This document shows, piece after piece, positions 26,779-37,372 of a DNA stretch of 64,000 nucleotides. The notes under the pieces are model-generated. The model did not search any database, was not told the origin of the DNA, and saw only the letters and a list, made by a program, of their open reading frames with translations. The translations under genes were made by a program, and so were the position numbers. Every line of letters starts with the position of its first letter. Position 1 is the first letter of the stretch. The stretch comes from Pacificimonas flava (GTDB lineage Bacteria; Pseudomonadota; Alphaproteobacteria; Sphingomonadales; Sphingomonadaceae): assembly GCF_000342165.1 (NCBI RefSeq), contig NZ_AMRV01000005.1:1-64000 (forward strand). Reading direction: 5' to 3'.

Positions 26779-28272
26779 CTATTCGTAGCTGTCTTCGTAA
26801 CCGGTCGGCGCGCGGTCCTTGAAGCGGGTGACGTTCGCCTCGAAGTAAAGCGGCACGATGCCGGTGGCGCCGTGGCGCTGCTTGGCGACGATCACCTCCG
26901 CATGGCCGGCGATGGATTCGGCCTTCTCCATCCACTGCGCGAACTTTTCGCTGCCGTCCTCAGGCTTTTTGGCAGCGTGATAATATTCCTCGCGGTAGAC
27001 GAACATGACGATGTCGGCATCCTGCTCGATGGTGCCGGATTCGCGCAGGTCGGCAAGCTGCGGGCGCTTGTCCTCCCGCTGTTCGACCTGACGCGACAGC
27101 TGCGACAGGGCCAGGACCGGCACGTTCAGTTCCTTTGCCAGCGTCTTCAGGCCGCGCGTGATCTCGGAAATCTCCTGCACGCGGTTTTCCGCCGACTTGC
27201 GGCTGGTGCCCTGCAGCAGCTGCAGATAGTCGATGACGATCAGGCCCACGCCGTGCTGCCGTTTCATGCGGCGCGCGCGGCTCCTCAGGGCGGCGATGGT
27301 CAGGCCCGGCGTGTCGTCGATGAGGAGCGGCAGCGTCTCGAGGCGCCCGGCGGCGCGGCCCAGCTGGCGGAACTGGTCTTGGCTGATCCGTCCCATACGC
27401 AGATCTTCCGAATTGACGCGCGCCTGTTCCGCCAGAATACGCGTCGCCAGCTGGTCGGCGGACATTTCCAGGCTGAAGAAGCCGACCGGTGCGCCCGGAC
27501 TGTCGGTCGGGTCGCCGTCCAGCTTGTCCTTCATGAACCGTTCGGCACAGGAAAAGGCGATGTTGGTGGCAAGCGCCGTCTTGCCCATAGCCGGACGGCC
27601 GGCGAGAATCAGAAGGTCCGACCGGTGCAGGCCGCCGGTCTTCGAATTCAGCCCGTCGAGTCCGGTCGTGAAGCCCGACAGATGCCCGCCCGATTTCAGC
27701 GCGCGGCTGGCCATGTCGACGGCCATCGCGGCCGCCGTCTTGAACTCGCGCACATTGCCGGTCGCTTCGCCCTGCTCGGCGACCGTATAGAGCGACATTT
27801 CCGCCTCTTCGATCTTGCGCTGCGGATTGACGTCCTCGCTGGTGTCGGTGGCGCTTTCGACCATGTCGCGCCCGACGGTGATGAGCGCGCGCAGAAGCGC
27901 GAGATCGTAGATCTGCTGCGCGAAGTCGCGCGCGGCGATCAGGCCGGCAGTGCTCTCCGTCATGGCCGCCAGATAGGCGGGGCCGCCCAGTTCCTTCAGC
28001 GCCGGATCCTCCTGGAACAGGGGGCGCAGCGTCACCGGGTTCGCCAGCATGCCCTTGTCGATCAGGCGCATGATCTGCTCGTAGAGACGCGCGTGCAGCG
28101 GCTCGAAGAAATGCTCCGGCTTCAGCTTCAGCTGCACATCCTCCGACAGGCGGTTGTCGAGCATCAGCGCGCCGAGAAGCGCGGTTTCGGCCTCCAGATT
28201 CTGCGGCATCTCCGTTGTGCTGCCGGGGGCGATGGGAATGATGTCGGTGGGAACGAGGGGGTTGCTGGCCAT
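26779..28272 (-). CDS. dnaB: replicative DNA helicase DnaB
   Basis: The hexameric helicase that unwinds the replication fork. Starting at the ATG at 28272 gives 497 residues, the normal length, and begins MASNPLVPTDIIP shortly before the conserved MPQNLEAETALLGALM. The open frame runs further upstream (ATGs at 28284 and 28323), and no start has a clear ribosome-binding site, so the exact N-terminus is uncertain. Domains are the N-terminal DnaG-interaction domain, then the RecA-like motor with Walker A GRPAMGKTA at about residue 224, VIDYLQLLQG, and the C-terminal AKQRHGATGIVPLYF. A perfect DnaA box lies 79 bases upstream. Confidence 0.97.
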   Translation of the reverse strand: MASNPLVPTDIIPIAPGSTTEMPQNLEAETALLGALMLDNRLSEDVQLKLKPEHFFEPLHARLYEQIMRLIDKGMLANPVTLRPLFQEDPALKELGGPAYLAAMTESTAGLIAARDFAQQIYDLALLRALITVGRDMVESATDTSEDVNPQRKIEEAEMSLYTVAEQGEATGNVREFKTAAAMAVDMASRALKSGGHLSGFTTGLDGLNSKTGGLHRSDLLILAGRPAMGKTALATNIAFSCAERFMKDKLDGDPTDSPGAPVGFFSLEMSADQLATRILAEQARVNSEDLRMGRISQDQFRQLGRAAGRLETLPLLIDDTPGLTIAALRSRARRMKRQHGVGLIVIDYLQLLQGTSRKSAENRVQEISEITRGLKTLAKELNVPVLALSQLSRQVEQREDKRPQLADLRESGTIEQDADIVMFVYREEYYHAAKKPEDGSEKFAQWMEKAESIAGHAEVIVAKQRHGATGIVPLYFEANVTRFKDRAPTGYEDSYE

Positions 28273-28350
28273 GCGGGCGCCCATAGCAGAAAGCGCCGCC
28301 AGGGGAGAGGCGGATGCGCGCATGATTCTGGGGAGAAGCCTGCGCAAGCC

Positions 28351-28359
28351 TGTGGATAA
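28351..28359. promoter_or_regulatory. DnaA box upstream of dnaB
   Basis: TGTGGATAA is a perfect match to the DnaA-box consensus (TTATCCACA on the other strand). A weaker partial match TGTGGACGC begins two bases later at 28362. The site lies between divergent dnaB and the DUF2157 gene, where it could let DnaA regulate either gene. Confidence 0.5.
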
Positions 28360-28420
28360 GCTGTGGACGCGGGCTGCCGTCTCTCGACAATCGCGTGGTC
28401 CGGCTCCAAAACCATGCATC

Positions 28421-29530
28421 ATGGCGCTAAGCGATAAGCTGAACGAATGGCAGACCGCGGGGCTGATCGACGCCGCCGCCGCCGCGCGCATTCAGGCGCA
28501 CGAGGATGCCCATGCGCGGCCCATCTGGCTGTGGGCCGTCGCGGGCCTCGGTTTTCTGGCGCTCGCGCTGGGCATCATCGCCGTCATCGGCTCCAACTGG
28601 GATGCGATCCCGGCAGCCGTGAAGCTGGGCGTCCATTACCTCCTGATGGCCGGCAGCGCCGCGGCGGCATGGATCGGCGTGCGGCAGCGTCGCCGCTGGC
28701 TGGGCGAGGGGGCATTGTTCCTTCTGGCATGTCTAGCCCTCGGCGGCCTCGCCCTGCAGGCGCAGATCTATCAGCTTTCCGGGGAGATCTGGCGCCTGCT
28801 GATGACATGGCTGGCGCTGGCCGGCCCGGCCCTGCTGCTGGCGGGCCGCACCCGCCTCACGGCGTTCGGATTTTCCGGCATGGCCATCTGGGCTCTGGCG
28901 AGCTGCGCGGCGGCCATGGACGGCAGCAGCGCCGGCGAGCTTCTGATCCAGGGTGTCGCCATGGCCGCACCCTGGCTGCTCGTGGCGATCGGCGCGCTCT
29001 ATACCGCGCGGCGGCCCTTCGGCGGCGGCCTGACGGAAGCGGGGTTGGCCGTGATCCTGCCCGCTATCAGCCTGGCCCATCTCGCCTGGGCGGGAACGAT
29101 CAGCAGCAGCGATGCGGGCGAGATGCTGATGCGAATGATCCCCGTTGCGGCGGCAGCGGTTCTGTCTTTGTGGCTGGTGCTGCGCTTTGCACGCCTGCCG
29201 CGGGATGTCGCGGTCTCGCTGCTGATCGGACCGGCCATCGCGCTTACACTCGCCATCTGCATTCCGCATAACGACGATTGGCCGTCCCGTCTGGTCGGCG
29301 CGCTCGTCTACGGCGCCATGTGGGCAGCGGTCGGCTATACGGCCGCGCGCGCCGGATACCGCTTGCTGTTCGGCGTCGCGGTGGGGGCCATCGCGGTGCG
29401 TCTGTTCATCGTCTATTTCGAGCTGTTCGGATCGCTGGCCATGACCGGCCTGGGCCTGATCGCCGCCGGCGTACTCCTCATCCTTCTCGCCTATGCCAGC
29501 CGCCGCCTGCTTCGGGAGGTGCCCGCATGA
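28421..29530 (+). CDS. DUF2157 family polytopic membrane protein
   Basis: A 369-residue inner-membrane protein starting MALSDKLNEWQTAGLID. The short cytoplasmic N-terminal helix (to about residue 33), rich in Asp/Ala, is the typical DUF2157 start (WQxxGLIDxxxAxxI). About ten hydrophobic segments follow (for example WLWAVAGLGFLALALGIIAVIGSNWDAIP and LLMAGSAAAAWIGV), ending with a basic tail. Its stop overlaps the start of the GDYXXLXY gene by four bases (ATGA), and these two families often occur as a pair. The biochemical function is unknown. Confidence 0.88.
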   Translation: MALSDKLNEWQTAGLIDAAAAARIQAHEDAHARPIWLWAVAGLGFLALALGIIAVIGSNWDAIPAAVKLGVHYLLMAGSAAAAWIGVRQRRRWLGEGALFLLACLALGGLALQAQIYQLSGEIWRLLMTWLALAGPALLLAGRTRLTAFGFSGMAIWALASCAAAMDGSSAGELLIQGVAMAAPWLLVAIGALYTARRPFGGGLTEAGLAVILPAISLAHLAWAGTISSSDAGEMLMRMIPVAAAAVLSLWLVLRFARLPRDVAVSLLIGPAIALTLAICIPHNDDWPSRLVGALVYGAMWAAVGYTAARAGYRLLFGVAVGAIAVRLFIVYFELFGSLAMTGLGLIAAGVLLILLAYASRRLLREVPA

Positions 29531-30036
29531 AGCCCGCCCTGCTTGCCGCCGCTCTGCTGCTGCCTCTCGTCGGCACCGCCGCCGGGATCGCCGCGAACCA
29601 GATCGCGCTCAGCGGCGCTAGCGAATGGCGCATTCCCGTCCGCGGCTACGATCCGCGCGATCCCCTTCGTGGCCGGTACGCCGCCTTCACCTATGATTGG
29701 CGATTGTCGGGCGATCCGGCCGACTGCACCGGGTCCTCCTGCCAGATCTGCCTGGAGGGCCCGCCGCCCGACGGCAGCACCGCCGTCGTTCAACCGGACG
29801 GGGCGGCATGCGCGTTCCCCGTGCGGCTTGCGGAGGGCGATTTCGCTGTCCAATATGACCGTCCCCTCGGCGGCCAGCGTGCGGCAGTCGCCGTCAGCGT
29901 GCCGGCGCGCGTCTATCTGGACGAACGGCGCGCGGGTGCGGTCGACCGCATGCTGCGCGAGCAGCCCATGGTCGCGACGGTCCGCCTGACGCGCGGCGGC
30001 CGCCTCGTTGCGGAGGATATCGTGCCCGCGCGCTGA
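29527..30036 (+). CDS. GDYXXLXY-domain membrane-anchored protein
   Basis: A 169-residue protein with one N-terminal membrane segment or signal (MKPALLAAALLLPLVGTAAGIAA) and a periplasmic beta-rich domain. The family motif appears as DPRDPLRGRYAAFTYDW, where GRYAAFTY stands for GDYxxLxY. The C-terminal YLDERRAGAVDRML and VRLTRGGRLVAEDI fit the family too. Translation is coupled to the DUF2157 gene through the ATGA overlap. An extra disulfide-capable stretch with three Cys (DCTGSSCQIC) is inserted in the middle. Function unknown. Confidence 0.85.
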   Translation: MKPALLAAALLLPLVGTAAGIAANQIALSGASEWRIPVRGYDPRDPLRGRYAAFTYDWRLSGDPADCTGSSCQICLEGPPPDGSTAVVQPDGAACAFPVRLAEGDFAVQYDRPLGGQRAAVAVSVPARVYLDERRAGAVDRMLREQPMVATVRLTRGGRLVAEDIVPAR

Positions 30037-30045
30037 GGCGAGGGG

Positions 30046-30627
30046 TCAGATGCGCTTGGCGGCAGCGATGGCGACGCGGCATCCGGCGCGGATCAGCGCG
30101 CTCATCACCGGATATCCGAAGGTGTCCTCCGCGCCGTGCGCGATCGCGGTTTCCTTGTGCTCCTGCTCCTCGGCACGGAAATCGTCGATATGCGCCCTTA
30201 GCTCGTGGTCGCTGTCGCCGAGCGCGTCCTGCTGCTCGCCATAATGCCGGTCGATCTCCGTCTCGACGGCGGCGGTGCAGGCCATGGCCGCGCGCGGACC
30301 CATGAGGGCGGTGACCGCGCCGAGCGCGAAACCGGCCGTGTCCCAGAAGGGTGACAGCAGCGTCGGACGCACCTGCCGCTCCGTCATCAGCCGGTCGAAC
30401 GTGTCGAGGTGGCGCTGCTCCTGCTGCTTCATGCGCGCGATCTCCGACGCGGCAGGATGGCGGCTGCCCATGACGGCGAGTTGCCCGGCATAGATTCGCG
30501 CCGCGCCGAATTCCCCGGCCTGATCGACGCGGATCATGGAGGGCGTGTCGACGCCCGGATCGCCCGGCAGGCGGCGCGGCGGCTCTATTTCTGCCACCGC
30601 CGCCTCGAATTTCGGTTCATCAGCCAT
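30046..30627 (-). CDS. coq7: demethoxyubiquinone hydroxylase Coq7
   Basis: A 193-residue di-iron monooxygenase for the 5-hydroxylation step of ubiquinone synthesis, peripherally bound to the inner membrane. The six metal ligands of the ferritin-like fold can be placed: Glu39 (GEFGAARIYAGQ), Glu70-x2-His73 (QQEQRHLDTF), Glu122 (VETEIDRHY), and Glu154-x2-His157 (EEQEHKETA). The length fits the bacterial single-domain form. Its first 43 bases overlap the end of dsbB, which lies upstream on the same strand, so the two are probably cotranscribed. Confidence 0.96.
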   Translation of the reverse strand: MADEPKFEAAVAEIEPPRRLPGDPGVDTPSMIRVDQAGEFGAARIYAGQLAVMGSRHPAASEIARMKQQEQRHLDTFDRLMTERQVRPTLLSPFWDTAGFALGAVTALMGPRAAMACTAAVETEIDRHYGEQQDALGDSDHELRAHIDDFRAEEQEHKETAIAHGAEDTFGYPVMSALIRAGCRVAIAAAKRI

Positions 30628-31061
30628 AGGGCCATGCCCCCAATCAAGAATGAGAAGATCGCGTTGTAACCAGCGAGCGAGATGCCGAACAGCTCCCAGG
30701 CTGCGGCGTCACAGCGCACGATTGGCGCCGCCATGATGTCGCGCATGAAATCCCCGCTCGTGCCGGTTTCCACCGCGGTGCAGGGCAGGGGCGAGGTCCA
30801 CCAGCCATACTCGACGCCGGCATGGAAGGCGCCGATCGCGCCGCTTGCGAGGACGGCGAGGGCGGCAAGCACGACGGCCGCCCGGCGGGGCGCCCCGCCC
30901 ACCAGAAGGGCGATCGTGCCGATGGCGAGCGCGGCGGCATGCGGCCAGCGCTGGTACATGCACAGCTCGCACGGATAGAGGCCGAAGACGTGCTGGCCGA
31001 AAAGGGCGCCGCCCAGCAGCAGCGCCGGGCCGACAAGAACGAGGAGGTGGGCGGTCCGCAT
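30585..31061 (-). CDS. dsbB: disulfide bond formation protein B (DsbB family)
   Basis: A 158-residue inner-membrane quinone-dependent oxidase that would reoxidise DsbA. AAAGGA lies 6 bases before the ATG at 31061. A GTG at 31085 is also in frame but has no such site. Four hydrophobic helices are visible. The first periplasmic loop has the CxxC pair Cys31/Cys34 (GLYPCELCMYQRWPH), and the second has Cys94 and Cys117. It overlaps coq7 by 43 bases, an unusually long overlap. No dsbA is present in the window. Confidence 0.9.
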   Translation of the reverse strand: MRTAHLLVLVGPALLLGGALFGQHVFGLYPCELCMYQRWPHAAALAIGTIALLVGGAPRRAAVVLAALAVLASGAIGAFHAGVEYGWWTSPLPCTAVETGTSGDFMRDIMAAPIVRCDAAAWELFGISLAGYNAIFSFLIGGMALWLMNRNSRRRWQK

Positions 31062-31102
31062 CGGCGTCCTTTCGCCCATTCTCACCGTTCGTTCAATCGC
31101 GT

Positions 31103-32422
31103 CTAATTGTCGTTCGCCGCACCCATCGCCATCATGTCCGCCATCAGCGCGGCGGCGAGATCCTTCGGCAGCGGATAGGCATCCTGCGGCATGTACTGCG
31201 TCATCAGAACGGCGGCGGTCCCCTGCGCCGGCAGCGCGGTGGCGAGGGTTCCGGCCGCCCCGCCCCAGCCATAGCTGCCCATCGGCCCGGTGTCCGCCCT
31301 CGTCACGACCCGTCCGCCCGCGCCGTAGCCGCCGCTTTCATAGGTCACGCCCTCGGGCAGCAGGTTGGAGGTGACGAGCGCGATAGCCTCGGCCGGTAGG
31401 ACCTGCCGCCCCTCCAGCATGCCGCCATTCGCGAGCGCGGTCATGAAACGAAGATAATCCTCACCGGTAGAGGCAAGGCCGCCGCCGCCCGAGGGAAAAG
31501 GGGCGGGTGCGGAATATTCGCTGTTGTTCGGGTTATCGATGGGGATCAGCGACCCGTCCATCAGGAAATAGTTCGTCGTCAGCCGGCCAAGATCCTCCTG
31601 CGGCACGACGAAGCCGGTGTCGTCCATGCCGAGCGGCGTGAAGATGCGCTGCTGAAGGAAATCCTCCAGCGGCATGCCCGAAACCTTCTGGATGACGGCG
31701 CCCATCACGTCGAGGCCGATGGAATAGCGCCATTCCGTGCCCGGGTCGGTGATCAGCGGCTGTTTCGCCACCAGGCTGACGAAATCGTCCAGCGACGCCG
31801 GCTGCTCGCCCGACGGCATCATCGGGTTCGGCCGGCGCATGCCCGGCACGATGCCCTGCGTACGGTACAGTTCCGCGACGCCGCTCGGCACGATCGAATA
31901 GCCGAGACCCGCCGTATGGGTGATGAGGTTGCGGATGGTGATGGGCCGGGTTGCCGGCCGCGTTTCGCCCGGCGTTTCCGGATCGACCAGCACCTGCATG
32001 TCTGAAAATTCGGGATAGATGTCCGAAAGCGGCGTATCGAGGGTCAGCTTGCCGTCGCCGATCAGCAGCGCGGTCGCCAGCCCGACGATGGGCTTCGTCA
32101 TCGAATAGATGCGGTAGAGGCTCTGCTCGTCCGCCGGGGTCGTCCCCCTCATCGCCAGCGTGCCGGCCTTCACCCAGGCCGTCTCGCCGCTGGGCATCGC
32201 GACGCCGATCACCATGTTCGCGGTCTTGCCCTCTGCCACGTAACGATCGGCGAGGCCCTGCAGGTTGGTCAGCGCCGCCGCGCCGTGGCCGGCATGCGCC
32301 CCGTGGCCGGTATGCGCGCCCTGTGTCTGCGGGGCAGCCTGCTGGGCCGCGCCCGGGGCGGTCAGCGCGAGCGCGAAGATGGCGGCGGCAAGGCGGTAAC
32401 GAAGTGAAGACCCGAATTTCAT
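31103..32422 (-). CDS. exported serine hydrolase (class C beta-lactamase/DD-peptidase fold) (1)
   Basis: A 439-residue protein with a signal peptide (MKFGSSLRYRLAAAIFALALTAPGAAQQ). The catalytic S-x-x-K is SMTK (Ser107-Lys110). A Y-x-x region (WRYSIGLDVMG) and HTAGLGYS fit the beta-lactamase/esterase EstB-type family. A short His/Gly-rich stretch (HTGHGAHAGHG, 37-47) between signal and domain is unusual and might bind metal. Members hydrolyse esters, peptides or beta-lactams; sequence alone does not tell which. It lies 41 bases downstream of dsbB's start and is on the same strand. A second paralogue is at 53.7 kb. Confidence 0.88.
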   Translation of the reverse strand: MKFGSSLRYRLAAAIFALALTAPGAAQQAAPQTQGAHTGHGAHAGHGAAALTNLQGLADRYVAEGKTANMVIGVAMPSGETAWVKAGTLAMRGTTPADEQSLYRIYSMTKPIVGLATALLIGDGKLTLDTPLSDIYPEFSDMQVLVDPETPGETRPATRPITIRNLITHTAGLGYSIVPSGVAELYRTQGIVPGMRRPNPMMPSGEQPASLDDFVSLVAKQPLITDPGTEWRYSIGLDVMGAVIQKVSGMPLEDFLQQRIFTPLGMDDTGFVVPQEDLGRLTTNYFLMDGSLIPIDNPNNSEYSAPAPFPSGGGGLASTGEDYLRFMTALANGGMLEGRQVLPAEAIALVTSNLLPEGVTYESGGYGAGGRVVTRADTGPMGSYGWGGAAGTLATALPAQGTAAVLMTQYMPQDAYPLPKDLAAALMADMMAMGAANDN

Positions 32423-32620
32423 GAGGCACGAACCTTTCCGATGATAAGGCGTGGGCAAAGGCGGACGGCTTCTGGCGTTGCGGCCGGACTTCTGCATCCG
32501 GCCCATTCGACGATCTTTTTCCCCCAAGCCGCTCTTTGTGTCGTCACGCTAGGACCGAGCCGCGTACCTAGCAACTCGCACTTGTTGACAGGGGGCGCGC
32601 TGCGGCTAACTCCCCGGCCC

Positions 32621-33064
32621 ATGCCTCCCGAACCCCATATCGAGACCGAGGGTCCCTTTGCCGGCTGGACGCGCTGGCACGCCCAGGACCAGCAGCGCTT
32701 CTCCGACCTGATCGGTCCCATGTGGCTGCGTACGGAGGCGGACGGCCGCGTCCTGTGCCGCGCGCCGACGGAGCGCCGCCATTCCAACGGGCAGGATTAT
32801 CTGCACGGCGGGTATCTGATGGCGTTTATCGATCAGGTGATGTTCGGCGTCGCGCGGCCGTCGCTGACGGATCATGTCGCCGTCACCCTCACCTGCAACA
32901 CGGAATTTGTCGGCGCCGGAGAGGTGGGGGTGCCGCTCGACGGCACGGGCGAAATCGTGCACGAGACGCAGAAGACGATCTTCGTTCGGGGCGAGCTGAT
33001 GCAGCAGGACCGCATCATCTGCACCTTCTCCGGCGTGCTGCGAAAATTCCCGCGCCGCAAATGA
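32621..33064 (+). CDS. PaaI-type hotdog-fold thioesterase
   Basis: A 147-residue hotdog-fold acyl-CoA thioesterase. The pattern RHSNGQDYLHGGYLMAFIDQVMFGVA holds the HGG turn and downstream Asp typical of PaaI/4HBT proteins, followed by VTLTCNTEFVGAGEVGVPLDGTGEIVHETQKTIFVRGEL. I start at ATG 32621 (MPPEPHIETEG), which places the hotdog domain at normal distance. It overlaps zapE by four bases (ATGA). The natural acyl-CoA is unknown. Confidence 0.87.
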   Translation: MPPEPHIETEGPFAGWTRWHAQDQQRFSDLIGPMWLRTEADGRVLCRAPTERRHSNGQDYLHGGYLMAFIDQVMFGVARPSLTDHVAVTLTCNTEFVGAGEVGVPLDGTGEIVHETQKTIFVRGELMQQDRIICTFSGVLRKFPRRK

Positions 33065-34179
33065 CGGGGACACTGGCGGCCTATGACGCGCTGATCGCGG
33101 CCGGCGAACTGCGACCCGATGCCGATCAGCGCGCGGCGGCGGTACGGCTCGATACGCTGGAGGCGGAGGTGGAGGCGAAGCGCGAGACGCCCGGCCTGAT
33201 GAAACGCCTGTTCGGCGGCGGCGATGCGGTGCAGCCCCCACGCGGCCTTTATATGTGGGGCGAGGTCGGGCGCGGCAAATCCATGCTGATGGATCTGTTT
33301 TATGCGCAGGCGGATCTGGCGCGCAAACGCCGCGTCCACTTCGCCGCCTTCATGCTGGACGTGCATGCCGCGATGAAGACCGCGCGGGCGGAGGGGGCGG
33401 ACGCCATGCCCGCCGTCATCGAGAAGGTCGCGGGCGAGGCGCGGCTCCTCTGCTTCGACGAGATGCAGGTGACGAACGTCGTCGACGCCATGATCCTGTC
33501 ACGCCTGTTCACCGCGCTGTTCGCGGCGGGCGTCACCGTCGTCGCGACGTCGAACCGCCCGCCGGAGGATCTCTACAAGGACGGCCTCAACCGGCAGCTT
33601 TTCCTGCCCTTCATCGACCTTCTGAACCAGAAGCTCGACATCCTTTCCCTGAACGGTCCGACCGATTACCGGCTGGAACGCATGGCCGGCGTGCAGACCT
33701 ATTATTCGCCCAACGGAGAGGCCGCGACCCAGGCCCTGTCGGACGCGTTCTTTCGCCTGACCGACTATCCGCCGGAGGACAGGAACGCGGTCGGCGGGTG
33801 CGATCTGGATGTCGGGGGCGGCCGCACGCTGCATGTGCCGAAGGCGCTGAAGGGCGTCGCCGTCTTTTCCTTCAAGCGCCTGTGCGGAGAGGCGCGGGGC
33901 AGCGCGGACTATATCGCCGTCGCGCAGACCTTTCACACGGTGATTCTTGTCGGCGTGCCCATACTCGGACCTGAAAATCGGAACGAGGCGGCGCGGTTCG
34001 TGCAGCTGATCGACGCCCTCTACAATTACAAGGTGAAGCTGCTGATCGCCGCCGATGCGCCGCCGGACGACCTCTATCCGTCCGGTGACGGCAGCTTCGA
34101 ATTCAAACGCACGATCAGCCGCCTGATGGAAATGCAGTCAAAGGACTACATGGCCCTCGGCCATGGGCTCGGCGAGTAA
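33061..34179 (+). CDS. zapE: cell division ATPase ZapE (AFG1/LACE1 family)
   Basis: A 372-residue AFG1-family ATPase, known as ZapE in E. coli, where it acts with FtsZ at the division ring, and as a mitochondrial quality-control factor in eukaryotes. The opening YDALIAAGELRPDADQRAAAVRLD is typical. Walker A GEVGRGKS is at 67-74 and Walker B is LLCFDEMQVTNV, followed by the sensor segment VVATSNRPPEDLYKDGLNR. The C-terminal end has DDLYPSGDGSFEFKRTISRLMEMQSKDYM. Translation is coupled to the thioesterase by a four-base overlap. In many alphaproteobacteria zapE lies near mdh, as here (about 2.1 kb). Confidence 0.95.
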   Translation: MTGTLAAYDALIAAGELRPDADQRAAAVRLDTLEAEVEAKRETPGLMKRLFGGGDAVQPPRGLYMWGEVGRGKSMLMDLFYAQADLARKRRVHFAAFMLDVHAAMKTARAEGADAMPAVIEKVAGEARLLCFDEMQVTNVVDAMILSRLFTALFAAGVTVVATSNRPPEDLYKDGLNRQLFLPFIDLLNQKLDILSLNGPTDYRLERMAGVQTYYSPNGEAATQALSDAFFRLTDYPPEDRNAVGGCDLDVGGGRTLHVPKALKGVAVFSFKRLCGEARGSADYIAVAQTFHTVILVGVPILGPENRNEAARFVQLIDALYNYKVKLLIAADAPPDDLYPSGDGSFEFKRTISRLMEMQSKDYMALGHGLGE

Positions 34180-34271
34180 GCCGACAAGCACGTGATTCGT
34201 GCAAGGGCGGGAAGAGTAACCTTGCACACTTGTCAGCACGCCAAAGGCAGAAAGAATAAATTTCGATTCTC

Positions 34272-34369
34272 GTCATTCCTGCGAAGGCAGGAATCCACAC
34301 ACCCGCCGACTCCTTGCATCATCCGACCGCTGCCCAGGCAGTAGACCCCTGCCTCCGCAGGGGTGACGA
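34272..34369. repeat. inverted pair of palindromic repeats
   Basis: GTCATTCCTGCGAAGGCAGG with AATCCAC (34272-34298) faces GTAGACCCCTGCCTCCGCAG with GGGTGACGA (34341-34369). The first unit is intermediate in sequence between the radA-side units and the 44-kb units. It lies in the 250-base gap after zapE, where I see no other feature. Confidence 0.8.
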
Positions 34370-34429
34370 TGGAGACTGGCGATCGCGTCACGTGATACTC
34401 CCCATAAACGTGATACCGCCGCAGGTGCG

Positions 34430-34720
34430 TCAGTAGCGCGGCACCTGAATCAGGCTGACGACATCCCGAATGATCCGCGTGTCCGGATCCAGCAGATAGG
34501 CCCAGCCATCCTTGTACGCGTAAAGAGTGTCGCCGCGCTCCGGCAGCTCGAAATAGCTGCGCGGGTCGAGGAAGGCGTAACGCCCCTCTGGCAGGGTCTC
34601 GCCGACCTTGTAGGCGTCCTCGGCACTGGCGGCCGTGGTATCGTCCGCCGGCTGCGCCGCGGCTGGCACGGCAATACCCGCAGCCGCGAAGGCCGCCAGC
34701 GAAATCATGATCTTGCGCAT
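34430..34720 (-). CDS. small exported hypothetical protein
   Basis: A 96-residue protein with a signal peptide (MRKIMISLAAFAAAGIAVPAAAQ) and a compact C-terminal domain of about 60 residues. It has KVGETLPEGRYAFLDPRSYFELP and TLYAYKDGWAYLLDPDTRIIRDVV. The last part recalls DUF1236/RcnB-like periplasmic proteins (Y-x-x-x-x-G-x-x-x-L/V-DP-T-R-x-I), but the match is weak. An ATG at 34729 is closer to the AAGGAG site; both are plausible. It lies 85 bases from the permease gene on the same strand. Function unknown. Confidence 0.65.
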   Translation of the reverse strand: MRKIMISLAAFAAAGIAVPAAAQPADDTTAASAEDAYKVGETLPEGRYAFLDPRSYFELPERGDTLYAYKDGWAYLLDPDTRIIRDVVSLIQVPRY

Positions 34721-34805
34721 GGTGAACATGCTCCTTTCCTTACCCATTGAACGGGCAAGGCCGTCCACCCGTTCCCGGTTTGTTACGCCCGGGACGGGCC
34801 TGCGG

Positions 34806-37279
<2,474 letters not shown>

Positions 37280-37372
37280 GGGCTGCGCTGACCCTATTTC
37301 AGCCGTCCCGGTTTTTTCCCGGGGTGGCGGTCACATGATGCGGCGGAATTGAAAGCGGAGACGGACTGACAG

